Of a stretch of DNA of 64,000 nucleotides, positions 42,117-50,664 are shown in pieces. The position numbers and the translations under genes are program-made. This DNA is from Brotaphodocola faecis (GTDB lineage: Bacteria > Bacillota > Clostridia > Lachnospirales > Lachnospiraceae). The stretch's first letter is position 1, and the number at the start of each line of letters is the position of its first letter. The stretch is from positions 1 to 64,000 of the forward strand of contig NZ_JBBMFJ010000020.1 in NCBI RefSeq assembly GCF_040096075.1, read 5' to 3'. The notes under the pieces were generated by a model. The model saw nothing but the letters and a program-made list of their open reading frames with translations, had not been told where the DNA came from and searched no databases.

Positions 42117-42249
42117 GTAACTGTTCAGTAGGTCTGCGCATTCACTGCGCTGACCGTATGAAAACATGGGCTTGCAGGCAAAAATCCCATTGCCGAAGGC
42201 AATTTTCAATGGATTTTTGCCCGTAACTGTGAGGGTACTGAACAGTTAT
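42117..42249. mobile_element. 133-bp miniature element (long form), copy 1
   Basis: Terminal inverted repeats GTAACTGTTCAGTA and TACTGAACAGTTAc (last base T in this copy). It is flanked by the perfect 8-bp direct repeat GAAATTAG (42109-42116 and 42250-42257). The interior contains a hairpin, AAAAATCCCATTGCC...GGCAATTTTCAATGGATTTTT. Apart from the terminal base it is identical to the inverted copy at 58607-58739. It has no coding capacity, so a transposase must be supplied in trans. Confidence 0.92.
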
Positions 42250-42291
42250 GAAATTAGTATAGCACAAGACGCAGCATAACAAAAGAGGCTA

Positions 42292-42320
42292 CGTTACCGT
42301 TTGCGCAACGCGGGAACAGC
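42292..42320. repeat. degenerate TTGCGCAA-centred repeat, copy 2
   Basis: CGTTACCGTTTGCGCAACGC then GGGAACAGC. About 23 of 29 bases match the reverse complement of 54085-54113. It is followed by a small hairpin GAGGCTGCATAGCCTC. Confidence 0.4.
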
Positions 42321-42384
42321 ATTGAGGCTGCATAGCCTCAAGCCCGCGATATTGACTTTCTCCTGAAAAAAGCATACAGTTAAC

Positions 42385-42411
42385 GTAACTGTTCCGTGCC
42401 TTCACAGTCAC
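42385..42411. mobile_element. decayed 27-bp miniature element
   Basis: GTAACTGTTCCGTGCC then TTCACAGTCAC, four differences from the 27-bp short form. The flanking octamers CAGTTAAC and GGGTTCAC match at only 5 of 8 positions, consistent with an old insertion. Confidence 0.6.
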
Positions 42412-42473
42412 GGGTTCACTACTGTTTACAGGCGGGAATTGTCCGAATGATTTCCCGCAGAAAGAGGTTTTCC

Positions 42474-42995
42474 ATGAATACCAGTTTCCATCCGCTTCCA
42501 CCAGGCTACACCCATGTTCAGCATACTTTTGAGCCGGTCTTTGATGAACACTCCCGCATCCTGATCCTCGGAAGCTTTCCTTCCGTGAAGTCCCGGGAGA
42601 ACCAGTTCTACTACGGACACCCGCAGAACCGCTTCTGGAAGCTCATGGCACTGCTTTTAAATGTACCGGTTCCCCAGTCCATAGACGAAAAAAAGACCAT
42701 GCTTCTCACACATGGTCTTGCTCTCTGGGATGTCATTGCATCCTGTGATATCAAAGGATCCAGCGACAGCAGTATCAAAAATGCGGTTCCCGCGGACATC
42801 AGCCGGATTTTGAAAGCAGCCGATATCCAAACGATCATCGCCAACGGTGGTACGGCATTCCGGCTTTACGGACGCTACTGTGAACCGGTCACCGGACGTC
42901 CGGCCGTGCTCTGCCCGTCCACCAGTCCCGCCAACGCGGCCTTCTCGCTGGAGCGGCTGATGGAATGCTGGAAACCCGTCATGAACCTAGTGTAG
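42474..42995 (+). CDS. DNA-deoxyinosine / mismatch uracil glycosylase family protein
   Basis: A 173-aa member of the uracil-DNA-glycosylase superfamily (COG3663). Motif A is LILGSFPSVKSRENQFYYGHPQNRFWK and motif B is in CPSTSPANAAFS. Relatives remove hypoxanthine, uracil or xanthine from DNA. The start at 42474 follows AGAGG with good spacing; the longer frame from 42396 would overlap the decayed repeat. It stands alone on the plus strand. Confidence 0.88.
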   Translation: MNTSFHPLPPGYTHVQHTFEPVFDEHSRILILGSFPSVKSRENQFYYGHPQNRFWKLMALLLNVPVPQSIDEKKTMLLTHGLALWDVIASCDIKGSSDSSIKNAVPADISRILKAADIQTIIANGGTAFRLYGRYCEPVTGRPAVLCPSTSPANAAFSLERLMECWKPVMNLV

Positions 42996-43035
42996 TACCG
43001 CTGTCACAGGCCGCGTACTTGCTCCCGGCAATGTT

Positions 43036-43563
43036 CTACCGGGACAGTTCGCTGTCCTCCATCCGCTGTTCCATAATCTTACGGAGTTCGTCCACGCAGG
43101 CACCCAGCGTCTTTCCGGTCTCATCAATGGTCACATCCGCATACTTTTCATAAAGCGGCACGCGCTCATTGTAAAGATCTAACAGGGTCATGCCATCCTT
43201 TAAGGCCACACCACGGTCTTTCAAGTCACCCAGGCGCTGCTTTACATCTTCATAGCTCAGCTTTAAGTACACCACGGTGCTGATCTCATGCAGGTGTTCC
43301 ATGGCCTTCGGTCCGTAGATCACGCTGCCACCCGGAGCAATCACGGAACGCTCCGTCTCCAGCTCTGCATTGATGTCTTCTTCAACCTTCAAAAAGCCGT
43401 CCGTCCCGCGCTCCGCGATGATCTCTTTTAAGAGCTGTCCAGTCTTCTCCTGGATCACGATGTCCACATCTACAAATGAATAGCCAAGGCGTTTTGCCAG
43501 CAGAACGCCAATGGTGCTCTTGCCGGATGCCGGCATGCCTACCAGGGTAATGTTTGATTTCAT
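43036..43563 (-). CDS. aroK: shikimate kinase
   Basis: Phosphorylates shikimate in the chorismate pathway. The 175-aa protein has the P-loop GMPASGKSTIG, DVDIVIQEKTG (shikimate-binding Asp) and APGGSVIYG. It overlaps the end of the flavin reductase gene by 4 bp. Confidence 0.93.
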   Translation of the reverse strand: MKSNITLVGMPASGKSTIGVLLAKRLGYSFVDVDIVIQEKTGQLLKEIIAERGTDGFLKVEEDINAELETERSVIAPGGSVIYGPKAMEHLHEISTVVYLKLSYEDVKQRLGDLKDRGVALKDGMTLLDLYNERVPLYEKYADVTIDETGKTLGACVDELRKIMEQRMEDSELSR

Positions 43564-44246
43564 TTCGCTTTCCTCCGTGTGTGCTTCGCTGCTTCTGAAC
43601 GTTTGCTGTTGTCTTTCCGGTTTTCTCTGCTGTTCTTTTTCCCGCTCACCTTTCCGGCAGTTTTTCCGCGAACAGTCTTTTTGTCATCTTTCCGTACTGA
43701 GTATCCGAATGTGCCGATCTTCTCTCCCAGTTCAAAATAGGTTCCGTGGGAGTAGCTTACCAGCTTCGCGTCATTTAAATGGAAGGTTCCCTTCTCATCC
43801 ATGTAGCGGTCATCCACGGTGACACCCAGAATCTCCGCAATAAACATATCGTGACTTCCAAGCTCCACCACCTGTTTTACCTTGCACTCCAGGTTTAACG
43901 GACTCTCCGCAATGCCCGGCGCGCTGATGTGCTGAGATGGAAGCGGTGTCAGCTTCATCTCTTTGAATTTATCGGTGTCGCGGCCGGATTTCACGCCGCA
44001 GTAATCGGTGGCAAACACCAGATCCTTCGTCACCAGATTCACCACAAACTCTCCGGTCTCTTTGATGATGTCGTAAGAATAGCGCTCCTTCCGCACGGAA
44101 ATGGAGAGCATAGCCGGGGCAGAGCAGACGGTTCCGGCCCAGGCTACCGTTATAATGTTTGGCTTTTCGCCCGGCCGTGTGCAGCTTACCATCACGGCCG
44201 GAACCGGGTACAGCATGTTGCCGCCCCGCCAGCTCTGTTTTCCCAT
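43560..44246 (-). CDS. flavin reductase-like FMN-binding protein with basic tail
   Basis: A 228-aa protein starting at 44246 behind AAGGAG. Residues about 5-180 form the split-barrel FMN fold (NIITVAWAGTVCSAPAMLSISVR, ETGEFVVNLVTKDL). The last 45 residues are almost all Lys, Arg, Ser, Asn and Glu, a disordered basic tail not usual in the family that could bind nucleic acid. It lies 10 bp after the phosphatase gene and overlaps aroK. Confidence 0.85.
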   Translation of the reverse strand: MGKQSWRGGNMLYPVPAVMVSCTRPGEKPNIITVAWAGTVCSAPAMLSISVRKERYSYDIIKETGEFVVNLVTKDLVFATDYCGVKSGRDTDKFKEMKLTPLPSQHISAPGIAESPLNLECKVKQVVELGSHDMFIAEILGVTVDDRYMDEKGTFHLNDAKLVSYSHGTYFELGEKIGTFGYSVRKDDKKTVRGKTAGKVSGKKNSRENRKDNSKRSEAAKHTRRKAK

Positions 44247-44256
44247 AATTTTCTCC

Positions 44257-45924
44257 TTATGCCTCGCAGGCAATCATGATGGACGGGATCAGCTGTTTCT
44301 TTCTGGATACCACGCCCGGAAGCTCTACCACGTTAGCCTCATCGTCTGCACCGGCTTCTTCCATATGGAATGCGGTACGGATGAGTTCCTCTGCGCCCTC
44401 GCCCTCGCAGAGCAGGGAGGTGGACTCGGTCAGGATATTGGTCAGCATAAAGAAGATCATATCCACGCCGTGCTCCTCATGCGGCTTCTTTAAGAAGGGA
44501 AGCAGGCGCTCTTTTAACTCTACCAGCTCGTCTGCGTTCAGGGAGCTGATCTGGCCTACGCCGTAGCTGGTCTTGCCGGAGTTGAACAGCTTGAAATCCT
44601 GATAGAAGATCTCGTCATTGCTCTTGCCGCGCAGGTTGCTTCCTGCGGAGAACATGTCTGCTGCGTAGCGGTCCATGTCAATCTCAGCAATCTTTGCAAG
44701 CTCGGTAGCTGCCATTTTATCAATCGGAGTGCAGGTCGGGGAACGGAATAACAGGGTATCGGAGATGATCGCGCTGCAGAGCATGCCTGCGGTGGCCTTG
44801 TCAATCTCCACATTGTTCTCATGGTACATCTGGTAAACGATGGTTGCGGTGCAGCCCACCGGCTGGTTGCGGAAGAATACCGGAGAGATGGTCTCAACAG
44901 TACCCAGCTTATGATGGTCGATGATCTCCTGGATGTCCGCGTTCTCCAGACCGTCTACCGCCTGGTTTTTCTCGTTATGGTCTACCAGGATGATCTGCTT
45001 TCCCTTGGCACCCAGTAAGTTTCTGCGGGAGATCATGCCCAGGTATTTGCCGTCCTTGTCCAGAACCGGGAAGTCACGGTGACGTTTGCTTGCCATAACC
45101 TCTTTCACATCATCGATGCAGTCGCTGTCCTCAAAGGTGATCAGGTCCTCGGTCTTCATGAAATGGCCAATCGGCATACTCTGGTTGATGAGACGTGCTG
45201 CGGTGTAAGCATCGTACGGAGTAGTCATAACGGTGCAGCCATGCTCCTGAGCCAGCTTGCGGATGGTCATGGAAACGGCCGCGCCCTCGCAGACGATGAT
45301 GCAGTCTGCCTCCATCTCGATGGCGCACAGCTGGGACTCGTAACGGTTTCCCAGGATAACCAGGTCATGCTCGGAAATGTAGTACTCCATCATGTCCGGG
45401 TTTGCTGCTGCAATCAGAACCTTACCCTGATCAAAGTAATCATTCTCATCGCCCACAACCATAGCGCCCTCCAGGGTCTCCAGAATGTTCTTGTACTGGG
45501 TGTGCGCTTTGGAAAGAATGCTGCTGTCTAACACGTTCATGTAGGATTTGGTGATATCACCGACGGTGATCAGGCCTTCCAGCACACCCTTCGCGCTGAC
45601 TGCCGGCAGGGTTACAACATGGGCATCCTGCATCAGGTTCCATGCTTTCTTTAAGGAAATGTTGCGGTCCACACCCTTGGTCGCGCGGATTTCAATATCC
45701 TTCACCTGGGTCTTTACGCTCTCTACCAGCTGCGGAGCCTCTACGCTGAAGTAGTTCAGTACATACTGGGTCTCCTCGTTGACATGACCGGCACGGCCTG
45801 CCACATACTCTTTTCCGGTGATTTTGGATTTTAATGCTGCGTAGCAGATTGCGGAACAGATGGAATCGGTATCCGGATTCTTATGACCGATTACGATGGT
45901 CCGTCTTCTTCTCTCTTCTGACAT
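44257..45924 (-). CDS. manganese-dependent inorganic pyrophosphatase (DHH family) with CBS/DRTGG insert
   Basis: A 555-aa protein from the ATG at 45924, which follows AGGAGG. The DHH phosphoesterase start is IVIGHKNPDTDSICSA; IIDHHKLGTVE and a C-terminal DHHA2 part complete it. Inserted between are two CBS motifs and a DRTGG domain, as in the nucleotide-regulated pyrophosphatases of clostridia (inhibited by AMP/ADP, activated by diadenosine polyphosphates in studied members). It leads a run with flavin reductase and aroK. Confidence 0.92.
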   Translation of the reverse strand: MSEERRRRTIVIGHKNPDTDSICSAICYAALKSKITGKEYVAGRAGHVNEETQYVLNYFSVEAPQLVESVKTQVKDIEIRATKGVDRNISLKKAWNLMQDAHVVTLPAVSAKGVLEGLITVGDITKSYMNVLDSSILSKAHTQYKNILETLEGAMVVGDENDYFDQGKVLIAAANPDMMEYYISEHDLVILGNRYESQLCAIEMEADCIIVCEGAAVSMTIRKLAQEHGCTVMTTPYDAYTAARLINQSMPIGHFMKTEDLITFEDSDCIDDVKEVMASKRHRDFPVLDKDGKYLGMISRRNLLGAKGKQIILVDHNEKNQAVDGLENADIQEIIDHHKLGTVETISPVFFRNQPVGCTATIVYQMYHENNVEIDKATAGMLCSAIISDTLLFRSPTCTPIDKMAATELAKIAEIDMDRYAADMFSAGSNLRGKSNDEIFYQDFKLFNSGKTSYGVGQISSLNADELVELKERLLPFLKKPHEEHGVDMIFFMLTNILTESTSLLCEGEGAEELIRTAFHMEEAGADDEANVVELPGVVSRKKQLIPSIMIACEA

Positions 45925-46145
45925 AATGTCCTCCTCTTGTTGGTATTTATTAGAATCTCTTTTTGCTATTTTCACAAAGAATCGTTTCCACGCGAAATAT
46001 AATTATAGATTTTGCACTATGTTTTACAGTTTGTTCATTCGTTGTTCATAATTTATTCACAACTTTCCCCTATACTAAAAACATCTTAAGAAAACGGTTG
46101 TAACTTGATGAAACAGTCAAATTGCACATAGATTTTTCATAATTG

Positions 46146-46172
46146 CCCCGGTTGGACGAAAGTCCACCGGGG
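46146..46172 (+). terminator. stable GC hairpin in the glcK-pyrophosphatase gap
   Basis: CCCCGG-T-TGGAC-GAAA-GTCCA-C-CCGGGG-type hairpin with a GAAA tetraloop and a weak T stretch after it. Together with the next hairpin it occupies the 341-bp gap 45925-46265, in which I see no gene; the rest is AT-rich. Confidence 0.5.
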
Positions 46173-46214
46173 TCTCCTCATTTTATATGATTTTACGCGG
46201 TTTTGCAATAGTTT

Positions 46215-46238
46215 ACCCGGAGCAATCACGCTCCGGGT
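46215..46238 (-). terminator. terminator after glcK
   Basis: ACCCGGAGC-AATCAC-GCTCCGGGT, a 9-bp perfect stem, 28 bp beyond the glucokinase stop, with T-rich sequence (atttcttttttc) on its plus side. Confidence 0.65.
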
Positions 46239-46265
46239 ATTTCTTTTTTCAATACATTTGCTATT

Positions 46266-47219
46266 CTACCCAAGTACCAGGCGGGCTGCCCCGTAGATTC
46301 CCGCGTCATTTCCCAGCTTCGCAAGTCCAATGATACCCTTGTTCTGGGAAATCGGAGAGTAATGCTGATAGTATTTGTCAATGATATCGATCAGGAACTG
46401 GCCTGCCTTGGAAACGCCGCCGCCAATGACAAACATCTCCGGATCCACGGTCATGGCAATACCTGCCAGCGCCATGCCCAGATAACGGCCCACGGTCTCC
46501 ACAACGGAGAGAGCCAGCTCATCTCCGGCCTTCGCTGCATCCAGAACATCCTTCGCGGTTACATCATCCCCATACTGGCGAAGGACGGACGGAGTCTCTT
46601 CTCCGGCCATGCGGCGTCTTGCCTCTCTGGCAATGCCGGTGGCGCTGGCAATCTGCTCCACGCAGCCCACTCCGCCGCAGTTACAGTGTTCCCACTCTTC
46701 ATCGCGGATATGAATATGGCCGATTTCTCCGCCCAGTCCGTGTTTTCCGGCAATGATCTTCTCATCAATGATAATGCCGCCGCCCACGCCGGTTCCCAGG
46801 GTTACCATGACAATATCGGTAAAGCCCATGCCGCCGCCGCGCCACATCTCGCCCAGGGCTGCCACATTGGCATCGTTTCCGCTCTTAACCGGAATGTTGT
46901 CCAGCATGGCGCTCAGTTCTTTCTGCGGGTTCACATCCCGCCAGCCCAGGTTTACGCAGACCTCCACATAACCGTCCGGCAGAACCGGCCCCGGAATTCC
47001 CATGCCTGCTCCAAGGATATCTGACAGATGGATCTCTTTTTCCGTGAGGACTTCCCGGATGGATGCTGCCACATCCTCTAATATATAGCGGCCGCCCTCT
47101 TCTTTTCTGGTCGGAACCTCCCATTTAAACAGCAGGGTGCCATCCGTTTCAAATAAACCGATCTTGACTGAAGTTCCCCCCACGTCAATTCCAATGCATT
47201 TTTTTTCGCTTTCGTGCAT
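46266..47219 (-). CDS. glcK: ROK-family glucokinase
   Basis: Cytoplasmic kinase making glucose 6-phosphate. The 317-aa protein starts at 47219 behind AAGGAG. It has the ATP motif GIDVGGTSVKIGLF, the sugar site SGNDANVAALGE, GTGVGGGIII and the ROK zinc motif HIRDEEWEHCNCGGVGCVEQ, written here in two overlapping parts: EHCNCGGVGCVEQ and GEIGHIHI. No helix-turn-helix, so it is an enzyme rather than a ROK repressor. It lies 80 bp after transketolase. Confidence 0.94.
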   Translation of the reverse strand: MHESEKKCIGIDVGGTSVKIGLFETDGTLLFKWEVPTRKEEGGRYILEDVAASIREVLTEKEIHLSDILGAGMGIPGPVLPDGYVEVCVNLGWRDVNPQKELSAMLDNIPVKSGNDANVAALGEMWRGGGMGFTDIVMVTLGTGVGGGIIIDEKIIAGKHGLGGEIGHIHIRDEEWEHCNCGGVGCVEQIASATGIAREARRRMAGEETPSVLRQYGDDVTAKDVLDAAKAGDELALSVVETVGRYLGMALAGIAMTVDPEMFVIGGGVSKAGQFLIDIIDKYYQHYSPISQNKGIIGLAKLGNDAGIYGAARLVLG

Positions 47220-47299
47220 ATCTTGCTCCTTCCCAAAACCCACATCGCCCGGCAGTTTTCTGCCGGGCGGTACGGACTACATGTTCATTTTATCATATC

Positions 47300-49288
47300 T
47301 TACAGGCTGCGTGCTACCTCAGCAACGTGCTCTGCAGTAAATCCAAAGTGCTCAAAGAGCTGTGCTGCCGGACCGCTTGCACCGAAACCAGTCATGGTCA
47401 CACATGCGCCGTCCAGGCCAACATATTTGCCCCAGCCAAAGTCGCTCAGTGCTTCTACCGCAACACGTTTGCGAACAGCTTTCGGAAGTACGGACTCCTT
47501 GTATTCTGCGGACTGCTCCTCGAACAGATCCATACACGGCATGGATACGACGCGTACCTTTCTGCCCTCTGCTGCCAGAATCTCTTTTGCCTTTACAGAT
47601 AACTCTACCTCGGAACCGGAAGCAATGAGGATCAGATCCGGGGTTCCCTCGCAGTCATCGATGACATAGCCGCCCTTTAACGTATCCTTGCAGCTGCCCG
47701 GCATCGGAGCCAGGTTCTGTCTGGAAAGTACCAGTGCGGTCGGGGTGGTCTTGGAGGTTACTGCGCTGTACCATGCAGCTGCGGTCTCGGTTGCGTCACA
47801 CGGACGGAATACATGGAAGTTCGGCATTGCGCGGAACATAGCCAGCTGCTCGATTGGCTCATGGGTCGGGCCATCCTCACCTACGCCAATGCTGTCGTGG
47901 GTGAATACGAAGGTTAACGGCAGTTTCATTAAAGCAGACAGACGTGCCATCGGCTTGGTGTAATCACTGAATACGAAGAAGGTGGATACGTAGGTACGCA
48001 GGCCGCCGTGCAGCATCATACCATTTCCGATTGCGGTCATAGCCAGCTCCCGGACGCCAAAGTGCATGTTTCTGCCAGCGTAATCTGCCTTGGAGAAATC
48101 TGCCTCATCATTCATATGAGTCTTGTTGGACGGAGCCAGGTCAGCAGAACCGCCGATCAGGTTCGGCATGCGGTCTTTTAACTTGTTGATGACCTTGCCG
48201 GACAGGTTACGGGTTGCCTCAGCCTTCTCGCTGTTTGCCCAGAAGGACTCATCCTCCATGAGTACTTTTGCCAGCTCGTCGGTGCCGCCGTAGTACTGGT
48301 TCCAGAGTGCTTCCATCTCCGGGTACTCCTGGCAGTATGCAGCGAACATCACGTTCCATGCTGCCTCAACCTCTGCCTTCTCCTCTGCAGCCTTTGCGTA
48401 GTGGTCATAAACCTCCTGCGGTACATAGAACGGCTCCTTAGACGGCCAGCCCAGGAAGTCCTTCATAGCCTCAATGTTCTCCTCACCTAAAGGCTCGCCA
48501 TGCGCGCTTGCCTTGCCCTGTTTAGCCGGGCAGCCGTAACCGATCTGGGTATGGATGGTGATGAAGGACGGGCGGGTGGTATCTGCCTTTGCCTCCTCGA
48601 TGGCTTTGCCGATTTCCTCTAAGTTGTTGCCATCTGCAACGTCCAGAGTCTGGAAGCCAAATGCAGCCATGCGCTCCTGTACATTCTCGGTGAATGCGAT
48701 ATCGGTGCTTCCCTCGATGGAGATGCGGTTGGAATCATATAATACGATGAGCTTGGAGAGGCCCAGGGTTCCTGCCAGGGAGAATGCCTCGGAGGAAATG
48801 CCTTCCATCATACAGCCGTCGCCGCCCAGTACATAGGTGTAATGGTCAACGACCGGATAGTTTTCTTTGTTGAAGATGGCTGCCAGATGTGCCTCTGCTG
48901 CTGCCATGCCGACTGCCATGCCCATGCCGGCACCTAACGGTCCGGTGGTAGCCTCAACACCAACGGTGTGGCCATACTCCGGATGGCCTGCGGTCTTGGA
49001 GCCTAACTGACGGAAATTCATCAGATCTTCCTTGGACAGATCGCCATATCCGAATAAATGGAGCAGGGAGTATAACAGCATGGAGCCATGACCGCCGGAT
49101 AAGATAAAGCGGTCGCGGTTTGCCCACTGCGGATCTGCCGGATTGTGGTTCATGTGGTTCATCCAGAGCTCATATGCTGCCGGAGCACTGCCTAACGGGA
49201 GACCCGGATGACCGGATTTAGCTTTCTGGATCGCGTCTGCGGATAATACGCGGATCGCGTTCACAGACATGGTATCGATAGTGTTCAT
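47300..49288 (-). CDS. tkt: transketolase
   Basis: Thiamine-diphosphate enzyme of the non-oxidative pentose phosphate pathway; supplies ribose 5-phosphate for PRPP and erythrose 4-phosphate for aromatic synthesis. The 662-aa protein starts at 49288 behind AGGAGGT. TPP motif GDGCMMEGISSEAFSLAG, substrate His regions HGSMLLY and KTAGHPEYGHT, and the second domain THDSIGVGEDGPTHEP are all present. Confidence 0.97.
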   Translation of the reverse strand: MNTIDTMSVNAIRVLSADAIQKAKSGHPGLPLGSAPAAYELWMNHMNHNPADPQWANRDRFILSGGHGSMLLYSLLHLFGYGDLSKEDLMNFRQLGSKTAGHPEYGHTVGVEATTGPLGAGMGMAVGMAAAEAHLAAIFNKENYPVVDHYTYVLGGDGCMMEGISSEAFSLAGTLGLSKLIVLYDSNRISIEGSTDIAFTENVQERMAAFGFQTLDVADGNNLEEIGKAIEEAKADTTRPSFITIHTQIGYGCPAKQGKASAHGEPLGEENIEAMKDFLGWPSKEPFYVPQEVYDHYAKAAEEKAEVEAAWNVMFAAYCQEYPEMEALWNQYYGGTDELAKVLMEDESFWANSEKAEATRNLSGKVINKLKDRMPNLIGGSADLAPSNKTHMNDEADFSKADYAGRNMHFGVRELAMTAIGNGMMLHGGLRTYVSTFFVFSDYTKPMARLSALMKLPLTFVFTHDSIGVGEDGPTHEPIEQLAMFRAMPNFHVFRPCDATETAAAWYSAVTSKTTPTALVLSRQNLAPMPGSCKDTLKGGYVIDDCEGTPDLILIASGSEVELSVKAKEILAAEGRKVRVVSMPCMDLFEEQSAEYKESVLPKAVRKRVAVEALSDFGWGKYVGLDGACVTMTGFGASGPAAQLFEHFGFTAEHVAEVARSL

Positions 49289-49333
49289 TGGTGAGACCTC
49301 CTGGTATGATATAATTTTGTATTGCATATGTGG

Positions 49334-50602
49334 TTAATGCAGCTTCAGCTCCCGCATCTGCTGCGGACCGGTTACCACCAGTGTTCCCGGGAACCGCCCT
49401 TTTCTGATCCTCGAAACAGGGAAGTCGAAGGTTGCGTCAAACTTTTCTGTTCCACTCATATTATAAATCCTGCAGGAATCTTCATTGTACAGGATGATCA
49501 GATCTCCATCAAAATCCGCATGGGTATATTCGAAATTGAATTCCTTGCTCAGCACATGGGTTCCGTCCTTTTTGTAGACCTCCAGACGGCTTCCGTACTC
49601 TCCGTTGGTGTTGCGGACAATGGCTGCCGCGTATTCGTCGGAATAAAATACGCTGTCAATGCGCTCCTCTATGGTTCTCTGTTCCAGAAGCTCCGGTGAT
49701 GCCAGATTTCTGGAAGAGAAAAAAGTCAGAGCCTTGCCGGAAAACGCGCAGGAATACGGATCACCCATATATGTTACCCGGGGTACCATATCACCCTGGA
49801 ATTCATCGTCAAAACCACCTACCAGACGGTTCGGAACGTTCTTTCCGATCTCCGAAAAATCGTAGAATACCACACGGTTTTTCAGCTCGCTGCCCTGCAG
49901 ATACACAAAGGAACACATGAGCTGGGTTCCGTCATCCGACAGCGCAATATCCAGCGGATAACCGTCTCCTGACATATTGGTTTTTACGGTGATATCCAGA
50001 GATGTACCGTCTTTCTTGAAAAACGTGATGTAGCTGGATGTGGAATCCTCCAGCACGGCTGCCGTAACACCGGTACCGGACACTGCCACCTTGCTGATGG
50101 GCAGTACCGTTGTAGCCTGTCCCTGTGTGCCGTCTGTGTTGCATATGTAAATGCTGTTCCCCTGCATGTCCGCAATGGCGGCATAATCCCCTTTTACGGA
50201 AATTACCGGAGAATTCATTTCGTAACTTTCCGTCCAGACCGTGCGTCCGCGGTTGTCCAGATAGGACGCGCCATCCTTGGTATATTTTAAAACATTCGTT
50301 CCAAAACTCTCATAGCCCACGAGGCTTCCCTCGTTTAAGTCCACCTGCCATGCCGTATCATAACCGGAATAGCGGTAATTGCGCTGATAAAAAATCCAGG
50401 CCGCCGCGCCGCCTCCGATCAGAAGCAGCACCAGAATCACCAGGGCCCACCTGTGACGTAAAACCCGGTTGTGGGCCTTGCGCACCACAGCTTCACTGTC
50501 TTCTTCCGGATCAGCGTTCCATGCGGGCTGCTGCGGCCGGACGATCTGTCTGCGCAGCTTATCTTTCTTGCTTTCTCTGCTCATGGAGCCGAAATCACTC
50601 AT
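49334..50602 (-). CDS. DUF5711-type membrane-anchored beta-propeller-like protein
   Basis: A 422-aa protein with a charged cytoplasmic N-terminus (about 1-50), one membrane helix (about 51-71, WALVILVLLLIGGGAAAWIFY) and a large extracellular part made of repeated beta strands in a propeller-like pattern (GDYAAIADMQGNSIYICN, SDDGTQLMCSF, DFDGDLIILYNEDSC). Function unknown; it is widely seen in Lachnospiraceae by my recollection. AGGAG precedes the ATG. Confidence 0.75.
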   Translation of the reverse strand: MSDFGSMSRESKKDKLRRQIVRPQQPAWNADPEEDSEAVVRKAHNRVLRHRWALVILVLLLIGGGAAAWIFYQRNYRYSGYDTAWQVDLNEGSLVGYESFGTNVLKYTKDGASYLDNRGRTVWTESYEMNSPVISVKGDYAAIADMQGNSIYICNTDGTQGQATTVLPISKVAVSGTGVTAAVLEDSTSSYITFFKKDGTSLDITVKTNMSGDGYPLDIALSDDGTQLMCSFVYLQGSELKNRVVFYDFSEIGKNVPNRLVGGFDDEFQGDMVPRVTYMGDPYSCAFSGKALTFFSSRNLASPELLEQRTIEERIDSVFYSDEYAAAIVRNTNGEYGSRLEVYKKDGTHVLSKEFNFEYTHADFDGDLIILYNEDSCRIYNMSGTEKFDATFDFPVSRIRKGRFPGTLVVTGPQQMRELKLH

Positions 50603-50664
50603 CTCTTTTGTCTCCTAGCCTTTCCGTTACCTCTCGCAGTGAAGGATATATGTTTCAGTATACA

